A DNA stretch of 64,000 bases from Terracoccus luteus (GCF_003635045.1 NZ_RBXT01000001.1:2852001-2916000), one strand, 5' to 3'. Positions 45,738 through 55,701 are shown, numbered from the stretch's first letter. Translations and numbers: made by a program. The notes: generated by a model not told the origin, from the sequence alone.

Positions 45738-47453
45738 TCAGTCGGCTCGCGTGAAACCCGCCCGCCGGGCGGCGTCCTCGGTGTAGAACCACACGTCGGG
45801 CTCGGGGCCGTCGTAGCCCTCGTCGCCGGGGGCGACGAAGGTCATGCGGTCGCGCCAGGCCTTGACGGCGTGGCCCAGCGGCTGCGCCCCGTCGGAGATG
45901 GGCGCGGCCGAGCCGAGCCCGAAGCCGCCGTCGGTGACCTCGTCGAAGCCGCTGACGCGTCGGCCGTCGGCCCCCGACTCGTGGCCCTCGCCGGGGTGGA
46001 CGTCGTCGTGCGAGTCCTGCTGGTCCGAGCCGACGCCGGTCGCGTCGGCGCCCTCGGCCACGCCGGCCTGCTCGGCGCCGACGGTCTCCGGGCCGGGCGT
46101 CTCGGTGACCTCGCCGCCGCCGCCGTGCTCCGGCTCGCCGTCGGTGCCGGCGGGCTCGTCGGTCGTGCGCGGGTCGACGTCGACGTCGCCGCGCTCGGTC
46201 ACGGTGTCCTCGACCTCGTCGGTGCGGTCGAGCGGGGGCTGGCCCGGGCTCGTCGACCACGGCTGACCGCGGTGGTCGCCCGGGTCGCCGGCCGACGGGC
46301 CACCGTCGGTCAGGACGTCGCTCGTGTCGTCGAGGGCGGGCACGTGGACCTCGCCCTCCTCGACGGTGGCGGACGAGGCACCGACCGGCTCGGCGTCGCC
46401 GCCGTCACGCGACTCGGGCTCGACGACCGGGTGGGCGTCGTCGGTCGGTTCGTCGGACCCCTGGTCAGCCGTGCGTGCGGTGGCGTCGTCGACGGGGGCC
46501 GCGTCCCCCGTGACGGCCTGGTCACGGGCGTCGTCGTCGGTGGCGGTGTCGCGCTGCCGGGTGGTCGGTCCCGAGCTCGACTCCGAGGTCGGCGCGGGGG
46601 CCATGTCGCCGTCGGAGGTGTCGGCGTCGCCGGTGCCGGCGGTGGGTCCGCTGCTCGACTCGCTCGTGGAGGCCACGGCGGCGGGGGCGGACGTGGTGGT
46701 GGAGGGTGTGGTCGAGGCGGTGCTCGACGAGGAGGAGGGCGAGCCCTCGGACGCTGACGTGGGCGCGTCGTCGCGCTGCGGCGTTTCGGTCATGCCGCCC
46801 TCGTACCCGTCGCGGTCCCCGCTGGTCGCGCGGTCGTCATCGGCCCCCCGACGACCGAAGGGGTCGTCGGCGTCGGCGAGGTCGGGCTCGTCGTCGTCGA
46901 GGGAGCGGGCGGCCGCGAACGGTGCCGCGGAGGCGGTCGCCGAGGACGTCGACACGTCAGGCGAGTCCGACACGTCCGCGTCGGTAGGTGCGTCGGCGGG
47001 TGCGTCGTCCTCCGACGCCGCCGACGGCCGGTCGGTCCCTCGCTCGGCGGTCGCGCTGGCGGTGCTGGTCGCCGGGGCGGACGGGACGTCCGCGGCATCC
47101 TCGGCTGCCTCGTCGGCCTCGTCGGAGGCCGACGACGGCGTCGGCTCGGAGGCGGACCCCGCCTCGGGCCCTGTCGGGGCGGTCGGAGCAGCGGGCTCGG
47201 CGGAAGCAGGAGCAGGAGCCGCAGGCGCGGCGGCCGGAGCAGCGGCGGCAGCAGCGGGCGACGTGGCGGTCGACGCCTGAGTCCGTTCCGCGGCCTGGCT
47301 ACGCACCGCGGCGGCCTCGGCCGCCCGGCGGTCGGCGTCACGCCGCTCCTCCTCGAGGCGACGACGGCGCGAGCGGGCCACGAGCGCGAACACCGCCGCG
47401 ACGACGAGCAGCAGGACGACGACGATGACGATGGTGCGGGTGGAGTCCGACAT
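45738..47453 (-). CDS. Single-span membrane protein with long acidic linker and C-terminal sunset (ArfC-like) domain
   Basis: The 571 residues divide into an N-terminal transmembrane helix (about 7-26) with a short basic coiled segment (RRRRLEEERRDADRRAAEAAA), roughly 430 residues of Asp/Ser/Thr/Ala/Pro low complexity with no predicted fold, and a folded end of about 60 residues (AWRDRMTFVAPGDEGYDGPEPD then WFYTEDAARRAGFTRAD) that matches the 'sunset' domain named after the mycobacterial channel-accessory protein ArfC. The topology suggests a membrane-anchored disordered arm. The linker is codon-biased toward GAC/TCG/GCG, not random. Role unknown. Confidence 0.8.
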   Translation of the reverse strand: MSDSTRTIVIVVVLLLVVAAVFALVARSRRRRLEEERRDADRRAAEAAAVRSQAAERTQASTATSPAAAAAAPAAAPAAPAPASAEPAAPTAPTGPEAGSASEPTPSSASDEADEAAEDAADVPSAPATSTASATAERGTDRPSAASEDDAPADAPTDADVSDSPDVSTSSATASAAPFAAARSLDDDEPDLADADDPFGRRGADDDRATSGDRDGYEGGMTETPQRDDAPTSASEGSPSSSSSTASTTPSTTTSAPAAVASTSESSSGPTAGTGDADTSDGDMAPAPTSESSSGPTTRQRDTATDDDARDQAVTGDAAPVDDATARTADQGSDEPTDDAHPVVEPESRDGGDAEPVGASSATVEEGEVHVPALDDTSDVLTDGGPSAGDPGDHRGQPWSTSPGQPPLDRTDEVEDTVTERGDVDVDPRTTDEPAGTDGEPEHGGGGEVTETPGPETVGAEQAGVAEGADATGVGSDQQDSHDDVHPGEGHESGADGRRVSGFDEVTDGGFGLGSAAPISDGAQPLGHAVKAWRDRMTFVAPGDEGYDGPEPDVWFYTEDAARRAGFTRAD

Positions 47454-47576
47454 GGTTCCCCTTCAGCTCGGGCGGCTGGAGGGCCGCCACTCACCGGGCA
47501 ACCTACCGCGCGGCCGACGCCTCCGACGGCATCCGGCCGCTGGGCGACCGCGCCCGTCGCGGCGACCCCGGCACGG

Positions 47577-49313
47577 TCAGGCGAGACCGAGCCGGGCGGC
47601 GGTCACCTCGCGCATCTCGACCTTGCGCACCTTGCCCGTCACCGTCATCGGGAACTCGTCGACGACCTCGACGTAGCGGGGGATCTTGTAGTGGGCGAGC
47701 TTGCCGCTGCAGAACGCCCGCACTGCATCGGCGTCGAGCGGCGTCGACCCCTCGCGCATGCGCACCCACACGCACAGCTCCTCGCCGTAGCGCTCGTCGG
47801 GCACCCCGATGACCTGGGCGTCGACGATGTCGGGGTGGGTGTAGAGGAACTCCTCGACCTCGCGCGGGTAGATGTTCTCGCCGCCGCGGATGACCATGTC
47901 CTTGATGCGGCCGGTGACCTCGACGTAGCCGTCGTCGTGCATGACGCCGATGTCGCCGGTGTGCATCCACCCGTCGACGAGCACCTCGGCCGTCTTCTCC
48001 GGCTGCTCCCAGTAGCCGAGCATGACGGAGTAGCCCTTCGTGCACAGCTCGCCAGCCGTCCCTCGCGGCAGCGTGTCACCGGTGACGGGGTCGACCACCT
48101 TGACCTCGAGGTGCGGACCGACCCGTCCGACGGTGCCGACCTTCTGCTCGAAGGTGTCGTCGGTGCGGTTCTGCAGCGACACCGGCGACGTCTCCGTCAT
48201 GCCGTAGCAGATGGTCATCTCCTCGATCCCGGCCGCGATGAGCTTCTTCATCATCTCGGCGGGGCACGGCGAGCCGGCCATGATGCCCGTGCGCACGCTG
48301 CTGAGGTCGTACGTGTCGAAGTCGGGCAGGTTCCACTCCGCGATGAACATCGTGGGCACGCCGTAGAGGCTCGTGCAGCGCTCGTCCTGGGTGGCCCGCA
48401 GCGTCGCTGCAGGGTCGAAGCCGGGGGCGGGGATGACGATGCAGGCGCCGTGGGTCGTGCACGCGAGGTTGCCCATGACCATGCCGAAGCAGTGGTAGAA
48501 GGGCACGGGGATGCAGACGCGGTCGGCCTCCGTGTACCGGCACAGCTCACCGACGAAGAAGCCGTTGCCCAGGATGTTGCGGTGGCTGAGCGTCGCGCCC
48601 TTCGGGAACCCCGTGGTCCCCGAGGTGTACTGGATGTTGATGGGGTCCGTGTTCGACAGACCCGACTGGATGCCGGCCAGCTCGCTCTCGCTGACCTCGT
48701 CCGCACGCGCCAGCACGTCGTCCCACTCGGAGGTGCCGAGGTGGACGACCCGGGTCAGGTCGGGCACCTCCGCCCGCACCTCCTGCACCATGCCGCGGTA
48801 GTCGCTGGTCTTGAACGACTCGGCGGTGACGAGGGTGCTGACACCGGCCTGCTGGAGCACGTACCGCAGCTCGTGCGAGCGGTAGCTGGGGTTGATGTTG
48901 ACGAGGATCGCGCCGATCTTCGCGGTCGCGTACTGCACGAGCACCCACTCCGAGCAGTTCGGAGCCCAGATGCCGACCCGGTCACCGGTCCCGACCCCGA
49001 TGGCCAGCAGGCCGCGCGCCAGCCGGTCGACGTCGCTCTGCAGCTCGGTGTAGGTCCAGCGTCGACCTGCGGCCACGTCGACGAGCGCCTCCCGGTCGCC
49101 GAACCGTGCGACGGTGGCGTCGAAGTCGTCGCCGATCGTCGTCTCGAGCAGCGGCGGCGTCGTCTCGCCGCGGGTGTGCGACAGCGTGGGGTCGAGCGCA
49201 CCGGCGCCGGCGCCTCCGTCGGTCACCGCGTCGGTCACCGACCCCGTGGCCGTGTCCGTGTCCGTGGCACTGCCGCTGCCGCTGCCGCTGTCGCTGCCGA
49301 GGTCGCTCGTCAT
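47577..49313 (-). CDS. Acyl-CoA synthetase (AMP-binding, FadD-like)
   Basis: ATG 49313 was chosen, giving 578 residues; the first 45 are a Ser/Gly/Thr/Asp repeat (SDSGSGSGSATDTDT) absent from most homologues. The adenylation motifs are P-loop YTSGTTGFPKGATLSH (about 218-233), ICYGMTETSPV, WMHTGDIGVMHDDGYVEVTGRIKDM and the catalytic Lys in MTVTGKVRKVEMRE. Sequence is closest to medium/long-chain FadD and 4-coumarate-CoA-ligase-like enzymes. It activates a carboxylic acid to its CoA thioester via an acyl-AMP; chain-length preference is not readable. No other beta-oxidation gene is adjacent. Confidence 0.92.
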   Translation of the reverse strand: MTSDLGSDSGSGSGSATDTDTATGSVTDAVTDGGAGAGALDPTLSHTRGETTPPLLETTIGDDFDATVARFGDREALVDVAAGRRWTYTELQSDVDRLARGLLAIGVGTGDRVGIWAPNCSEWVLVQYATAKIGAILVNINPSYRSHELRYVLQQAGVSTLVTAESFKTSDYRGMVQEVRAEVPDLTRVVHLGTSEWDDVLARADEVSESELAGIQSGLSNTDPINIQYTSGTTGFPKGATLSHRNILGNGFFVGELCRYTEADRVCIPVPFYHCFGMVMGNLACTTHGACIVIPAPGFDPAATLRATQDERCTSLYGVPTMFIAEWNLPDFDTYDLSSVRTGIMAGSPCPAEMMKKLIAAGIEEMTICYGMTETSPVSLQNRTDDTFEQKVGTVGRVGPHLEVKVVDPVTGDTLPRGTAGELCTKGYSVMLGYWEQPEKTAEVLVDGWMHTGDIGVMHDDGYVEVTGRIKDMVIRGGENIYPREVEEFLYTHPDIVDAQVIGVPDERYGEELCVWVRMREGSTPLDADAVRAFCSGKLAHYKIPRYVEVVDEFPMTVTGKVRKVEMREVTAARLGLA

Positions 49314-49455
49314 GGTGCTCCTGCTCGTCGTCGGTCCGGGAGGGCGGGCCTGACGCCACGCGCTTCCACCCCCGTCACCCAATACCGAGCAGGCCTGTCG
49401 TGCAAGGCCCGCCACGACGGCATCCTGCCGAGTCACCCGGGGGGGGCCGACGCAC

Positions 49456-49490
49456 GGACGGCCCGGTCCCACGAGGGGACCGGGCCGTCC
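49456..49490 (-). terminator. Terminator of the subtilase gene
   Basis: GGACGGCCCGGTCCC (49456-49470) and GGGACCGGGCCGTCC (49476-49490) form a perfect 15-bp stem with an ACGAG loop, 62 nt beyond the protease stop. Confidence 0.85.
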
Positions 49491-49551
49491 GGCTGTCACC
49501 GGGGCGAGCCCGGTGGTGTCATGGGGGCCACCGCGGGCCGCCCCCACGACC

Positions 49552-52530
49552 TCACTTCACGGTGACGATGGTCTTCTGGTTCGAGATCGAGTAGCCGACC
49601 CAGCCCAGGTACCGCTTGCTCGCGTCGAGACCGGTCCACGACGCGGTGACCGTCGCCGACGCTCCCTGCACGAGGTTCGCCGGGTTGGGGCTGACCGTGA
49701 ACGAGCCGACCGCGGTCGCCGGGTTCACGTTGTAGGCGTCCATGCGGTAGTCGACCGTCGCGCCGGCGGTGTCGTAACCGTCGACGAGCGCGATGTACTG
49801 GCCCGCCGCGAGGTTCGGCAGGTCGATGCGCTCGTCGCCCGAGCTCGTCGCCGACTGCGCGACGAGCGACGCCTGGCCGCCCACGACGCGGTAGAGGAAC
49901 AGGTCGAGGTCGACGTTGTCGACGGTGTCGAGGTCGAACCGCGAGAACGTCGTGCCCGCCGCGACGGTGACCGGCACCTGCACCTGGTCGCCGGTCGTGA
50001 TGGTGCCCGTCTTGGCCTGGCTCTCGTTGAGGCCCTGCGTCGTCATGGTGACGGCGGCGTCCTCACCACCGGTGACGGTGTAGCCGACCGAGCCCGCCGC
50101 GACGTCACCGGTCACCTCGGCCGGGGCCGCGAGGGCGACCGGCTTCAGCGACACGGGCAGGCGCACGAACTTCGGGCCGGTGAGGAACACGTGGCCCTGC
50201 GCCCACTGGTCGACTGGGGCCGACGTGCGGGTGAAGGTCATCTCGACCGTCTTGGCCTGACCGACCTTGGTGAAGGTCACCTTGGCCGGCTTGGCCGTCA
50301 CCTTGAAGCCGGGGATGTCGGCCTTGACGGTCCACGTGCCCTTCTGCGTCGCGGTGAAGGTGCGCTTCGTCGTCAGCGAGCCGGTGACGGCACCGGAGGC
50401 GACCGAGGGTCCGTTGAAGTCGGTGGCGCTGATGGCGGGGACGCCCGTGTCGAGGCCCTGGCCGGTGATGAAGCCACGGAAGTCCGCGGCACCGGAGTCG
50501 ACGACGAGGCCCGGGTCGAAGAACGCCTTGGGCTGGACGAAGCCGGCGCCCTGGGCGAAGTTGTCACCCTCCTTGCCGCCGGTGCTCGTCTTGGCGTCGA
50601 CCGAGGTCGTCATCATGGCCGACTTGACGGCCATCGGGCTCCAGTTGGGGTGCTCACCGAGGTAGAGCGCCGCGAGGCCGGCGATGTGCGGGGCGGCCAT
50701 CGACGTACCCGAGTAGAGGTCGAAGTCGCGACCGCTGTTGCTCGGCGGCGCGACGGCGGCGAGCACCGACGAGCCGGGCGCCGAGATGTCGGGCTTGAGC
50801 AGGTCGGAGCCGTTGGCGAGCGCCGGGCCGCGCGACGAGAACGAGCTCACCTGCGGCAGCGGCGTCGGCGTGCCGCCGGTGGTGTCGCCGAGCTGGAAGC
50901 TCGCCGTCGCACCGGCCGTCGCCGCGTAGGCCTTGATGGCCGCACCGGCGACCTCGTCGACGTGCACGGTCGGCACGCTGTGGAAGTCGGCGTCGAGGCT
51001 GTTGGGCGTCGCGTTGGCGAGGACCATGCCCACGCCACCGGCCCGCTTGACCTCGGCGGACTTGGCGACGCGGTCGTAGGTGCCGCGCGTGCAGACGACG
51101 ATCTTGCCCGCGGTCTTGGCGGGGTCGAGGACGTCGGGGCCGCAGAGGTTGAGCGCCGTCGCGTCGGCGCCGGGCAGGCCGGCAGCCGTCGAGTTCACGA
51201 GCGGCGAGCTGGGCAGGGCGGCGCGGGCGATGCTCGCGCCCTTGTACTTCTGGCCGTTGCCGAGCACGACGGTGTTCTCGAAGTTGAAGTGCGTCGTGCT
51301 CGCCACCGTCGTCAGCCAGGGGCTGTTGTGCGCGACGGTCGAGCTGGTCGGGCCGCTGTTGCCGGCGGAGACGGCGACGAAGATGCCGGCCTCGGCCGCA
51401 CCCTCGAACGCGAGCTCGACGGCGTCGATGACGGTCGTCTGCGACCCGGAGATCGAGTAGTTGAGGACGTCGACGCCGTCCTCGATGCTGTCCTCGATGG
51501 CCGCGACCGAGCCACTGGTGTAGCAGTCACCGGTGTCGGGGTCGCCGTCGTCGAAGCACGTCTTGTAGACGGCGATCTTCGCGCCCGGGGCCATGCCCGA
51601 GCCCTTGCCGAAGTCGATGCCCTCGACCGACATGGGCACGCCGTTGTTGCCGGCCGCCGTGGAGGCGGTGTGCGACCCGTGGCCGCCACCGTCGCGGGGC
51701 GAGATGTACTCGCTGTCGGGGCGGTTGGCCTCGGGCACGTTCGCGAGGTAGGTGTCGGGGTAGTAGCGGGCGGAGATGAGCTTGCTGTTGCAGTCGTCGA
51801 CCGTCCACTCCTCACCGGTCTGGCAGGGAGCGGTGAAGACGTCGCCGTCGGCCTTCTTCATGACGGTGAGGCCGTTGGCGCGCTTGAGGCCCCACTTGCC
51901 CTGGGGGGTGCTCGTGATGGGGGCGCCCGCGAACGACGGGTTCTCCGGCCAGGCGCCGGTGTCGATGACACCGACGACGACGCCGTCGCCGGCCTCGTTC
52001 GGGCCGCCGAGCTGGCTCCAGACCGACTTCTTGCCGCCGTCGAGACCGAGGAACTTCGGCGTCTGCCAGGTGTCGACCTGCATGGCCTCGTCCTTCTGCA
52101 CGAGCAGGACGTCCTTGTTCGTGGCCAGCTTCTGCGCCTGCGCCCGGGTCAGCCTGGCGGAGAAGCCGCTGACGGCGAGCGAGTAGCTGCGCTCGACCTT
52201 CGCCCCGACCGACTTCGCGATCGACCCCTGCTTCGCGCGCAGCGTCTGGCGGTAGCTGCTGACCTCGGAGCGCTTCGCGTCGAAGCCCTTGCCCGGAGCG
52301 GCCCGCGTGCCCTTGAACGTGGTGGCACCCTGGTCCTTCGTGACGACCACGTAGTTGCCATCGGTGAAGCTCGCAGCGGCCGACGCCTTCGTCAGCGGTG
52401 CGGGCTTCGCATCGCTCCCCGCCGCCGCGTTCGCGGTGACGGAGACGGCGCCCCCGGCGACCAGTGGCACCACGGCCACGGCCGCGACGCGCCTGAGCAC
52501 GCGTCGACGCCCTCGTGTTGAGTTCCTCAA
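49552..52530 (-). CDS. Secreted subtilisin-like (S8) serine protease
   Basis: The start is probably TTG 52530 (MRNSTRGRRR) with GGGGG upstream, or GTG 52500 ten codons on; both leave a signal peptide ending near ANAAAG. An I9-type inhibitor propeptide (about 58-150) precedes the catalytic domain: Asp190 in VIDTGAW, His284 in GGGHGSHTAS and Ser near 611 in SGTSMAAPH, with oxyanion Asn in SAGNSGP. A PA insert (about 440-550) interrupts the domain, as in plant cucumisins. A fibronectin-type region (about 720-810) and a PPC-like beta domain (about 830-930) follow. At 992 residues it is typical of large actinobacterial subtilases that degrade external protein. Confidence 0.95.
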   Translation of the reverse strand: MRNSTRGRRRVLRRVAAVAVVPLVAGGAVSVTANAAAGSDAKPAPLTKASAAASFTDGNYVVVTKDQGATTFKGTRAAPGKGFDAKRSEVSSYRQTLRAKQGSIAKSVGAKVERSYSLAVSGFSARLTRAQAQKLATNKDVLLVQKDEAMQVDTWQTPKFLGLDGGKKSVWSQLGGPNEAGDGVVVGVIDTGAWPENPSFAGAPITSTPQGKWGLKRANGLTVMKKADGDVFTAPCQTGEEWTVDDCNSKLISARYYPDTYLANVPEANRPDSEYISPRDGGGHGSHTASTAAGNNGVPMSVEGIDFGKGSGMAPGAKIAVYKTCFDDGDPDTGDCYTSGSVAAIEDSIEDGVDVLNYSISGSQTTVIDAVELAFEGAAEAGIFVAVSAGNSGPTSSTVAHNSPWLTTVASTTHFNFENTVVLGNGQKYKGASIARAALPSSPLVNSTAAGLPGADATALNLCGPDVLDPAKTAGKIVVCTRGTYDRVAKSAEVKRAGGVGMVLANATPNSLDADFHSVPTVHVDEVAGAAIKAYAATAGATASFQLGDTTGGTPTPLPQVSSFSSRGPALANGSDLLKPDISAPGSSVLAAVAPPSNSGRDFDLYSGTSMAAPHIAGLAALYLGEHPNWSPMAVKSAMMTTSVDAKTSTGGKEGDNFAQGAGFVQPKAFFDPGLVVDSGAADFRGFITGQGLDTGVPAISATDFNGPSVASGAVTGSLTTKRTFTATQKGTWTVKADIPGFKVTAKPAKVTFTKVGQAKTVEMTFTRTSAPVDQWAQGHVFLTGPKFVRLPVSLKPVALAAPAEVTGDVAAGSVGYTVTGGEDAAVTMTTQGLNESQAKTGTITTGDQVQVPVTVAAGTTFSRFDLDTVDNVDLDLFLYRVVGGQASLVAQSATSSGDERIDLPNLAAGQYIALVDGYDTAGATVDYRMDAYNVNPATAVGSFTVSPNPANLVQGASATVTASWTGLDASKRYLGWVGYSISNQKTIVTVK

Positions 52531-52668
52531 ACCAAACCCCCATGTCGTGCCCGTGGGCAGATGACGGCACGCCCCCTCAGGCGCACCCGGCGGGGTCAGA
52601 CAACGGGGTCGAGGCCTCCCCCGTCAAGGGTTCTCGGAATGTCGGCACGATCGTGACCGAACAGCAAG

Positions 52669-52699
52669 CGACCCCGAGCGCCATGGGCGTCGGGGTCGG
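52669..52699 (-). terminator. Terminator of tRNA-Arg(ACG)
   Basis: CGACCCCGAGCGCC and GGCGTCGGGGTCG pair around an ATG-containing loop with one bulge, 22 nt past the tRNA 3' end on the minus strand. Confidence 0.65.
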
Positions 52700-52720
52700 T
52701 GCTCCTGTCTCAACACAGAG

Positions 52721-52793
52721 TGCACCCGAAGGGATTCGAACCCCTAACCTTCTGATCCGTAGTCAGATGCTCTATCCGTTGAGCTACGGGTGC
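52721..52793 (-). tRNA. tRNA-Arg (anticodon ACG)
   Basis: Acceptor arms GCACCCG and CGGGTGC pair, with discriminator A. The anticodon stem CTGAC/GTCAG encloses ACG; the T-loop is TTCGAAT. CCA is not encoded. A34 is expected to be deaminated to inosine by TadA (25.3 kb), so it reads the common CGC codon. Confidence 0.95.
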
Positions 52794-53245
52794 GGGTCGT
52801 CCGCGCGAGGCGGCCGAACGAAGAGAAACAGTAGCGGCTGCACCCCGGTTCCATGAAATCGGATGCCGGGCACGTCCTTCTCCGGCTCCGCGCGGCCCGG
52901 ACCCGCCCCGCGCCGCCCCGCTGGGAAAAGTCCGCCGGCCACCGACCGGCATCCGGCCCGTTCTGGACTCTGCGTCGCCCCTGACCGTCACCCTGACTGC
53001 AAGAACTGCAAGGAACCGGCAGGTTCTCGTCGGGTCCACGGCGGCGCCCGCAGGGGTGTGGCCCGGGTCACCGGGACGCCCGGCCTAAGTGGTCGGTGGA
53101 CGTCAGGGGTGCGGTCTACCTTGAGCCATCACGTCATGTGTTCACCATGTGGACAGGCGCTGGACTCCGACGAGGGAGCGCCGGTCGGCACGGTGGCACC
53201 CACCGGCACGACGGGGCAACGACGCCCCGCGAAGGGAAGGGCCCG
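52794..53245 (+). other. Upstream region of pckG, no gene seen
   Basis: No convincing ORF lies in these 452 bases. The last 130 bases hold the likely promoter area of pckG: TTGAGC (near 53121) followed by AT-richer sequence and a TGT-N13-ACA dyad (near 53138-53156) that could be a regulator site. Two copies of the over-represented octamer lie at 52861 and 52947. Confidence 0.4.
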
Positions 53246-55081
53246 ATGACCACGACGCAGGCGAAACCGACCACGCACACGACCAACTCCCGACTGGAGG
53301 CGTGGGTGAGCGAGGTCGCCGCGCTGACGCAGCCGCGCGACGTCCGGTGGGTGACCGGCACCGCCGAGGAGTGGGCCGAGCTGACCGACGAGCTGGTCGC
53401 CGCCGGCACCTTCGTGCGCCTCGACGAGCGGCGCAAGCCGAACTCGTTCTACTGCGCCTCCGACCCGAGCGACGTCGCCCGGGTCGAGGACCGCACGTAC
53501 ATCTGCTCCGTCGAGGAGAAGGACGCCGGCCCCACGAACAACTGGATGGCGCCCGACCGGATGAAGGCGACCATGACCGAGCTGTACCGCGGCTGCATGC
53601 GCGGCCGCACGATGTTCGTCATCCCCTTCGTCATGGGCCACCTCGAGGCGAGCGAGCCGATGTTCGGCGTGGAGATCACCGACTCCGCCTACGTCGTCGT
53701 GTCCATGCTCGTCATGGCCCGGTGCGGCGACGCCGTGCTGCGCGCCATCGAGGAGCAGGACGCGCCCTACGTGCCCGCGCTGCACTCGGTCGGGGCACCG
53801 CTCGCCGAGGGTGAGACCGACGTGCAGTGGCCCTGCTCCGACACGAAGTACATCGTCCACTTCCCGGAGGAGCGGACCATCTGGAGCTACGGCTCCGGCT
53901 ACGGCGGCAACGCCCTGCTCGGCAAGAAGTGCTACTCGCTGCGCATCGCCTCGGCCATCGCGCGTGACGAGGGCTGGCTGGCCGAGCACATGCTCATCCT
54001 CAAGCTCACCTCGCCGAAGGGGGCGGTGCACTACGTCGCCGCCGCCTTCCCCTCGGCCTGCGGCAAGACCAACCTCGCCATGATCCGTCCCACGGTGCCG
54101 GGCTGGACCGCGGAGATGGTCGGCGACGACATCGCCTGGATGCGCTTCGGCGCCGACGGCCGCCTGTACGCCGTCAACCCCGAGTTCGGCCTCTTCGGGG
54201 TCGCCCCCGGCACGGGCGAGTCGACGAACCCGACTGCGATGGAGACGATCGCCCGCGGCAACAGCGTCTTCACCAACGTCGCCCTCACCGACGACGGCGA
54301 CGTGTGGTGGGAGGGCATGACCGACGAGCCGCCGGCGCACCTCACCGACTGGCTCGGCAACGACTGGACGCCCGCCGACGGCGAGGCCGGCACGAAGGCC
54401 GCCCACCCCAACAGCCGCTTCTGCACCCCCGCGTCGCAGTGCCCGGTGCTCGCGCCCGAGTACGACGACCCCGACGGCGTGCCGATCAGCGCGATCCTCT
54501 TCGGCGGTCGTCGCAAGACGACCGTGCCGCTCGTCTACGAGGCGCGTGACTGGGCGCACGGCACCTTCGTCGGCGCCACCCTCTCCTCCGAGACGACGGC
54601 CGCCGCGACGGGCGCGGTCGGAGTCGTGCGTCGTGACCCGATGGCGATGCTGCCCTTCCTCGGCTACGACGCCGGCGACTACTTCGCCCACTGGCTGCGC
54701 ATCGGCGAGCAGCACGACCCGGCGAAGCTGCCCCGGGTGTTCGGGGTCAACTGGTTCCGCCGCGACCCCGAGGACGGGTCGTTCCTCTGGCCGGGCTTCG
54801 GCGAGAACAGCCGGGTGCTCGAGTGGGTCGTCGACCGGCTCGAGGGCGAGGCGGATGCCGTCGAGACCCCCGTCGGGCTCGTGCCCGCCCCGGGCGCGCT
54901 CGACGTCGACGGCCTCGACATCACCCCGGAGGCGGTCGAGAAGGCCCTCGCCGTCGACGCCGACGAGTGGCGCGCCGAGCTGCCCCTCATCGACGAGTGG
55001 TTCGACCTCTTCGGCGACCGGCTCCCGGCCGCGCTGCGCGACGAGCTCGACACGCTCAAGGGCCGCCTCGCGGCCGACTGA
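53246..55081 (+). CDS. pckG: Phosphoenolpyruvate carboxykinase (GTP)
   Basis: The enzyme converts oxaloacetate and GTP to PEP and CO2, the entry to gluconeogenesis. The start ATG 53246 ([12 protein letters not shown]) has GAAGGGAAGGG upstream; longer frames reach into non-coding DNA. The 611-residue sequence has the kinase P-loop [12 protein letters not shown] (about 270-281) with the reactive Cys of GTP-PEPCKs, [10 protein letters not shown]-like substrate residues ([15 protein letters not shown]), DDIAWMRFG, and [24 protein letters not shown] near 495-518. It is monocistronic with a strong terminator. Confidence 0.97.
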   Translation: MTTTQAKPTTHTTNSRLEAWVSEVAALTQPRDVRWVTGTAEEWAELTDELVAAGTFVRLDERRKPNSFYCASDPSDVARVEDRTYICSVEEKDAGPTNNWMAPDRMKATMTELYRGCMRGRTMFVIPFVMGHLEASEPMFGVEITDSAYVVVSMLVMARCGDAVLRAIEEQDAPYVPALHSVGAPLAEGETDVQWPCSDTKYIVHFPEERTIWSYGSGYGGNALLGKKCYSLRIASAIARDEGWLAEHMLILKLTSPKGAVHYVAAAFPSACGKTNLAMIRPTVPGWTAEMVGDDIAWMRFGADGRLYAVNPEFGLFGVAPGTGESTNPTAMETIARGNSVFTNVALTDDGDVWWEGMTDEPPAHLTDWLGNDWTPADGEAGTKAAHPNSRFCTPASQCPVLAPEYDDPDGVPISAILFGGRRKTTVPLVYEARDWAHGTFVGATLSSETTAAATGAVGVVRRDPMAMLPFLGYDAGDYFAHWLRIGEQHDPAKLPRVFGVNWFRRDPEDGSFLWPGFGENSRVLEWVVDRLEGEADAVETPVGLVPAPGALDVDGLDITPEAVEKALAVDADEWRAELPLIDEWFDLFGDRLPAALRDELDTLKGRLAAD

Positions 55082-55135
55082 CCACCGCCTGGGCAGGCAG
55101 GGCAGTGAGCGGCGCGTCACCGACGCACCGCCGTG

Positions 55136-55172
55136 GCGGGCCCGGCATCCGTTCGTGGGATGCCGGGCCCGC
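55136..55172 (+). terminator. Terminator of pckG built from the GGATGCCG octamer
   Basis: GCGGGCCCGGCATCC (55136-55150) and GGATGCCGGGCCCGC (55158-55172) form a perfect 15-bp stem around a 7-nt loop, 54 nt past the pckG stop. Both arms contain the window's over-represented octamer, in inverted orientation. Confidence 0.85.
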
Positions 55173-55207
55173 GCGTTCCCGGGGTCGACGGCCGACCGCT
55201 GGGCGCT

Positions 55208-55283
55208 GGGCGAACACACCGAGCAATGGCGAGGTCTGCGCGTTGCAACTCGCCGATCTCGACACTGCTCGGTGTGTCGGCCC
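55208..55283. repeat. Long imperfect palindrome of unknown role
   Basis: GGGCGAACACACCGAGCA (55208-55225) pairs with TGCTCGGTGTGTCGGCCC (55266-55283) with two mismatches; a second stem GGCGAG/CTCGCC nests inside, with GTTGCAAC at the top. It lies between the pckG terminator and the tRNA-Ser terminator, so it is not needed as either. It may be a dispersed intergenic repeat. Confidence 0.6.
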
Positions 55284-55313
55284 GAACGGTAGGGCCGGGG
55301 GGCCACGACGACG

Positions 55314-55341
55314 AGAGCCCCGAGCGGATGCTCGGGGCTCT
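55314..55341 (-). terminator. Terminator of tRNA-Ser(GCT)
   Basis: AGAGCCCCGAG (55314-55324) and CTCGGGGCTCT (55331-55341) pair perfectly around a CGGATG loop, directly after the tRNA 3' CCA on the minus strand. Confidence 0.8.
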
Positions 55342-55344
55342 CGG

Positions 55345-55434
55345 TGGCGGAGGCGGCGGGATTTGAACCCGCGAGAGGTTTTATCCTCAACCCGCTTAGC
55401 AGGCGGGCGCACTAGGCCACTATGCGACGCCTCC
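55345..55434 (-). tRNA. tRNA-Ser (anticodon GCT)
   Basis: Acceptor arms GGAGGCG and CGCCTCC pair, with discriminator G and an encoded CCA. The anticodon loop CTGCTAA gives GCT; there is a long variable arm and T-loop TTCAAAT. It decodes AGC and AGU codons. Confidence 0.95.
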
Positions 55435-55701
55435 GTGCCCGGCCGGGGTGCGGACACACCGGTCCCGAGCGGTGCACACGCTACCGGGCGGGTCGGCTGT
55501 CACCCAAACCGGCCCCCCGCGCGTCTTCTCCGGGGGGTGGTCGTCAGTTGGACGGGTGGCTGACCAGTGGAGGGTAGAGCGCTCACGAGCCGCCGGTGAG
55601 GCTGCTCCCACGTCGCACCGGGCCGCCTCACAACTTCAGCGGTGCACAATGTGGGACGGTGCCGCGCCCCAACCCGATACGGCCGGTGACGAGAGGACGA
55701 C

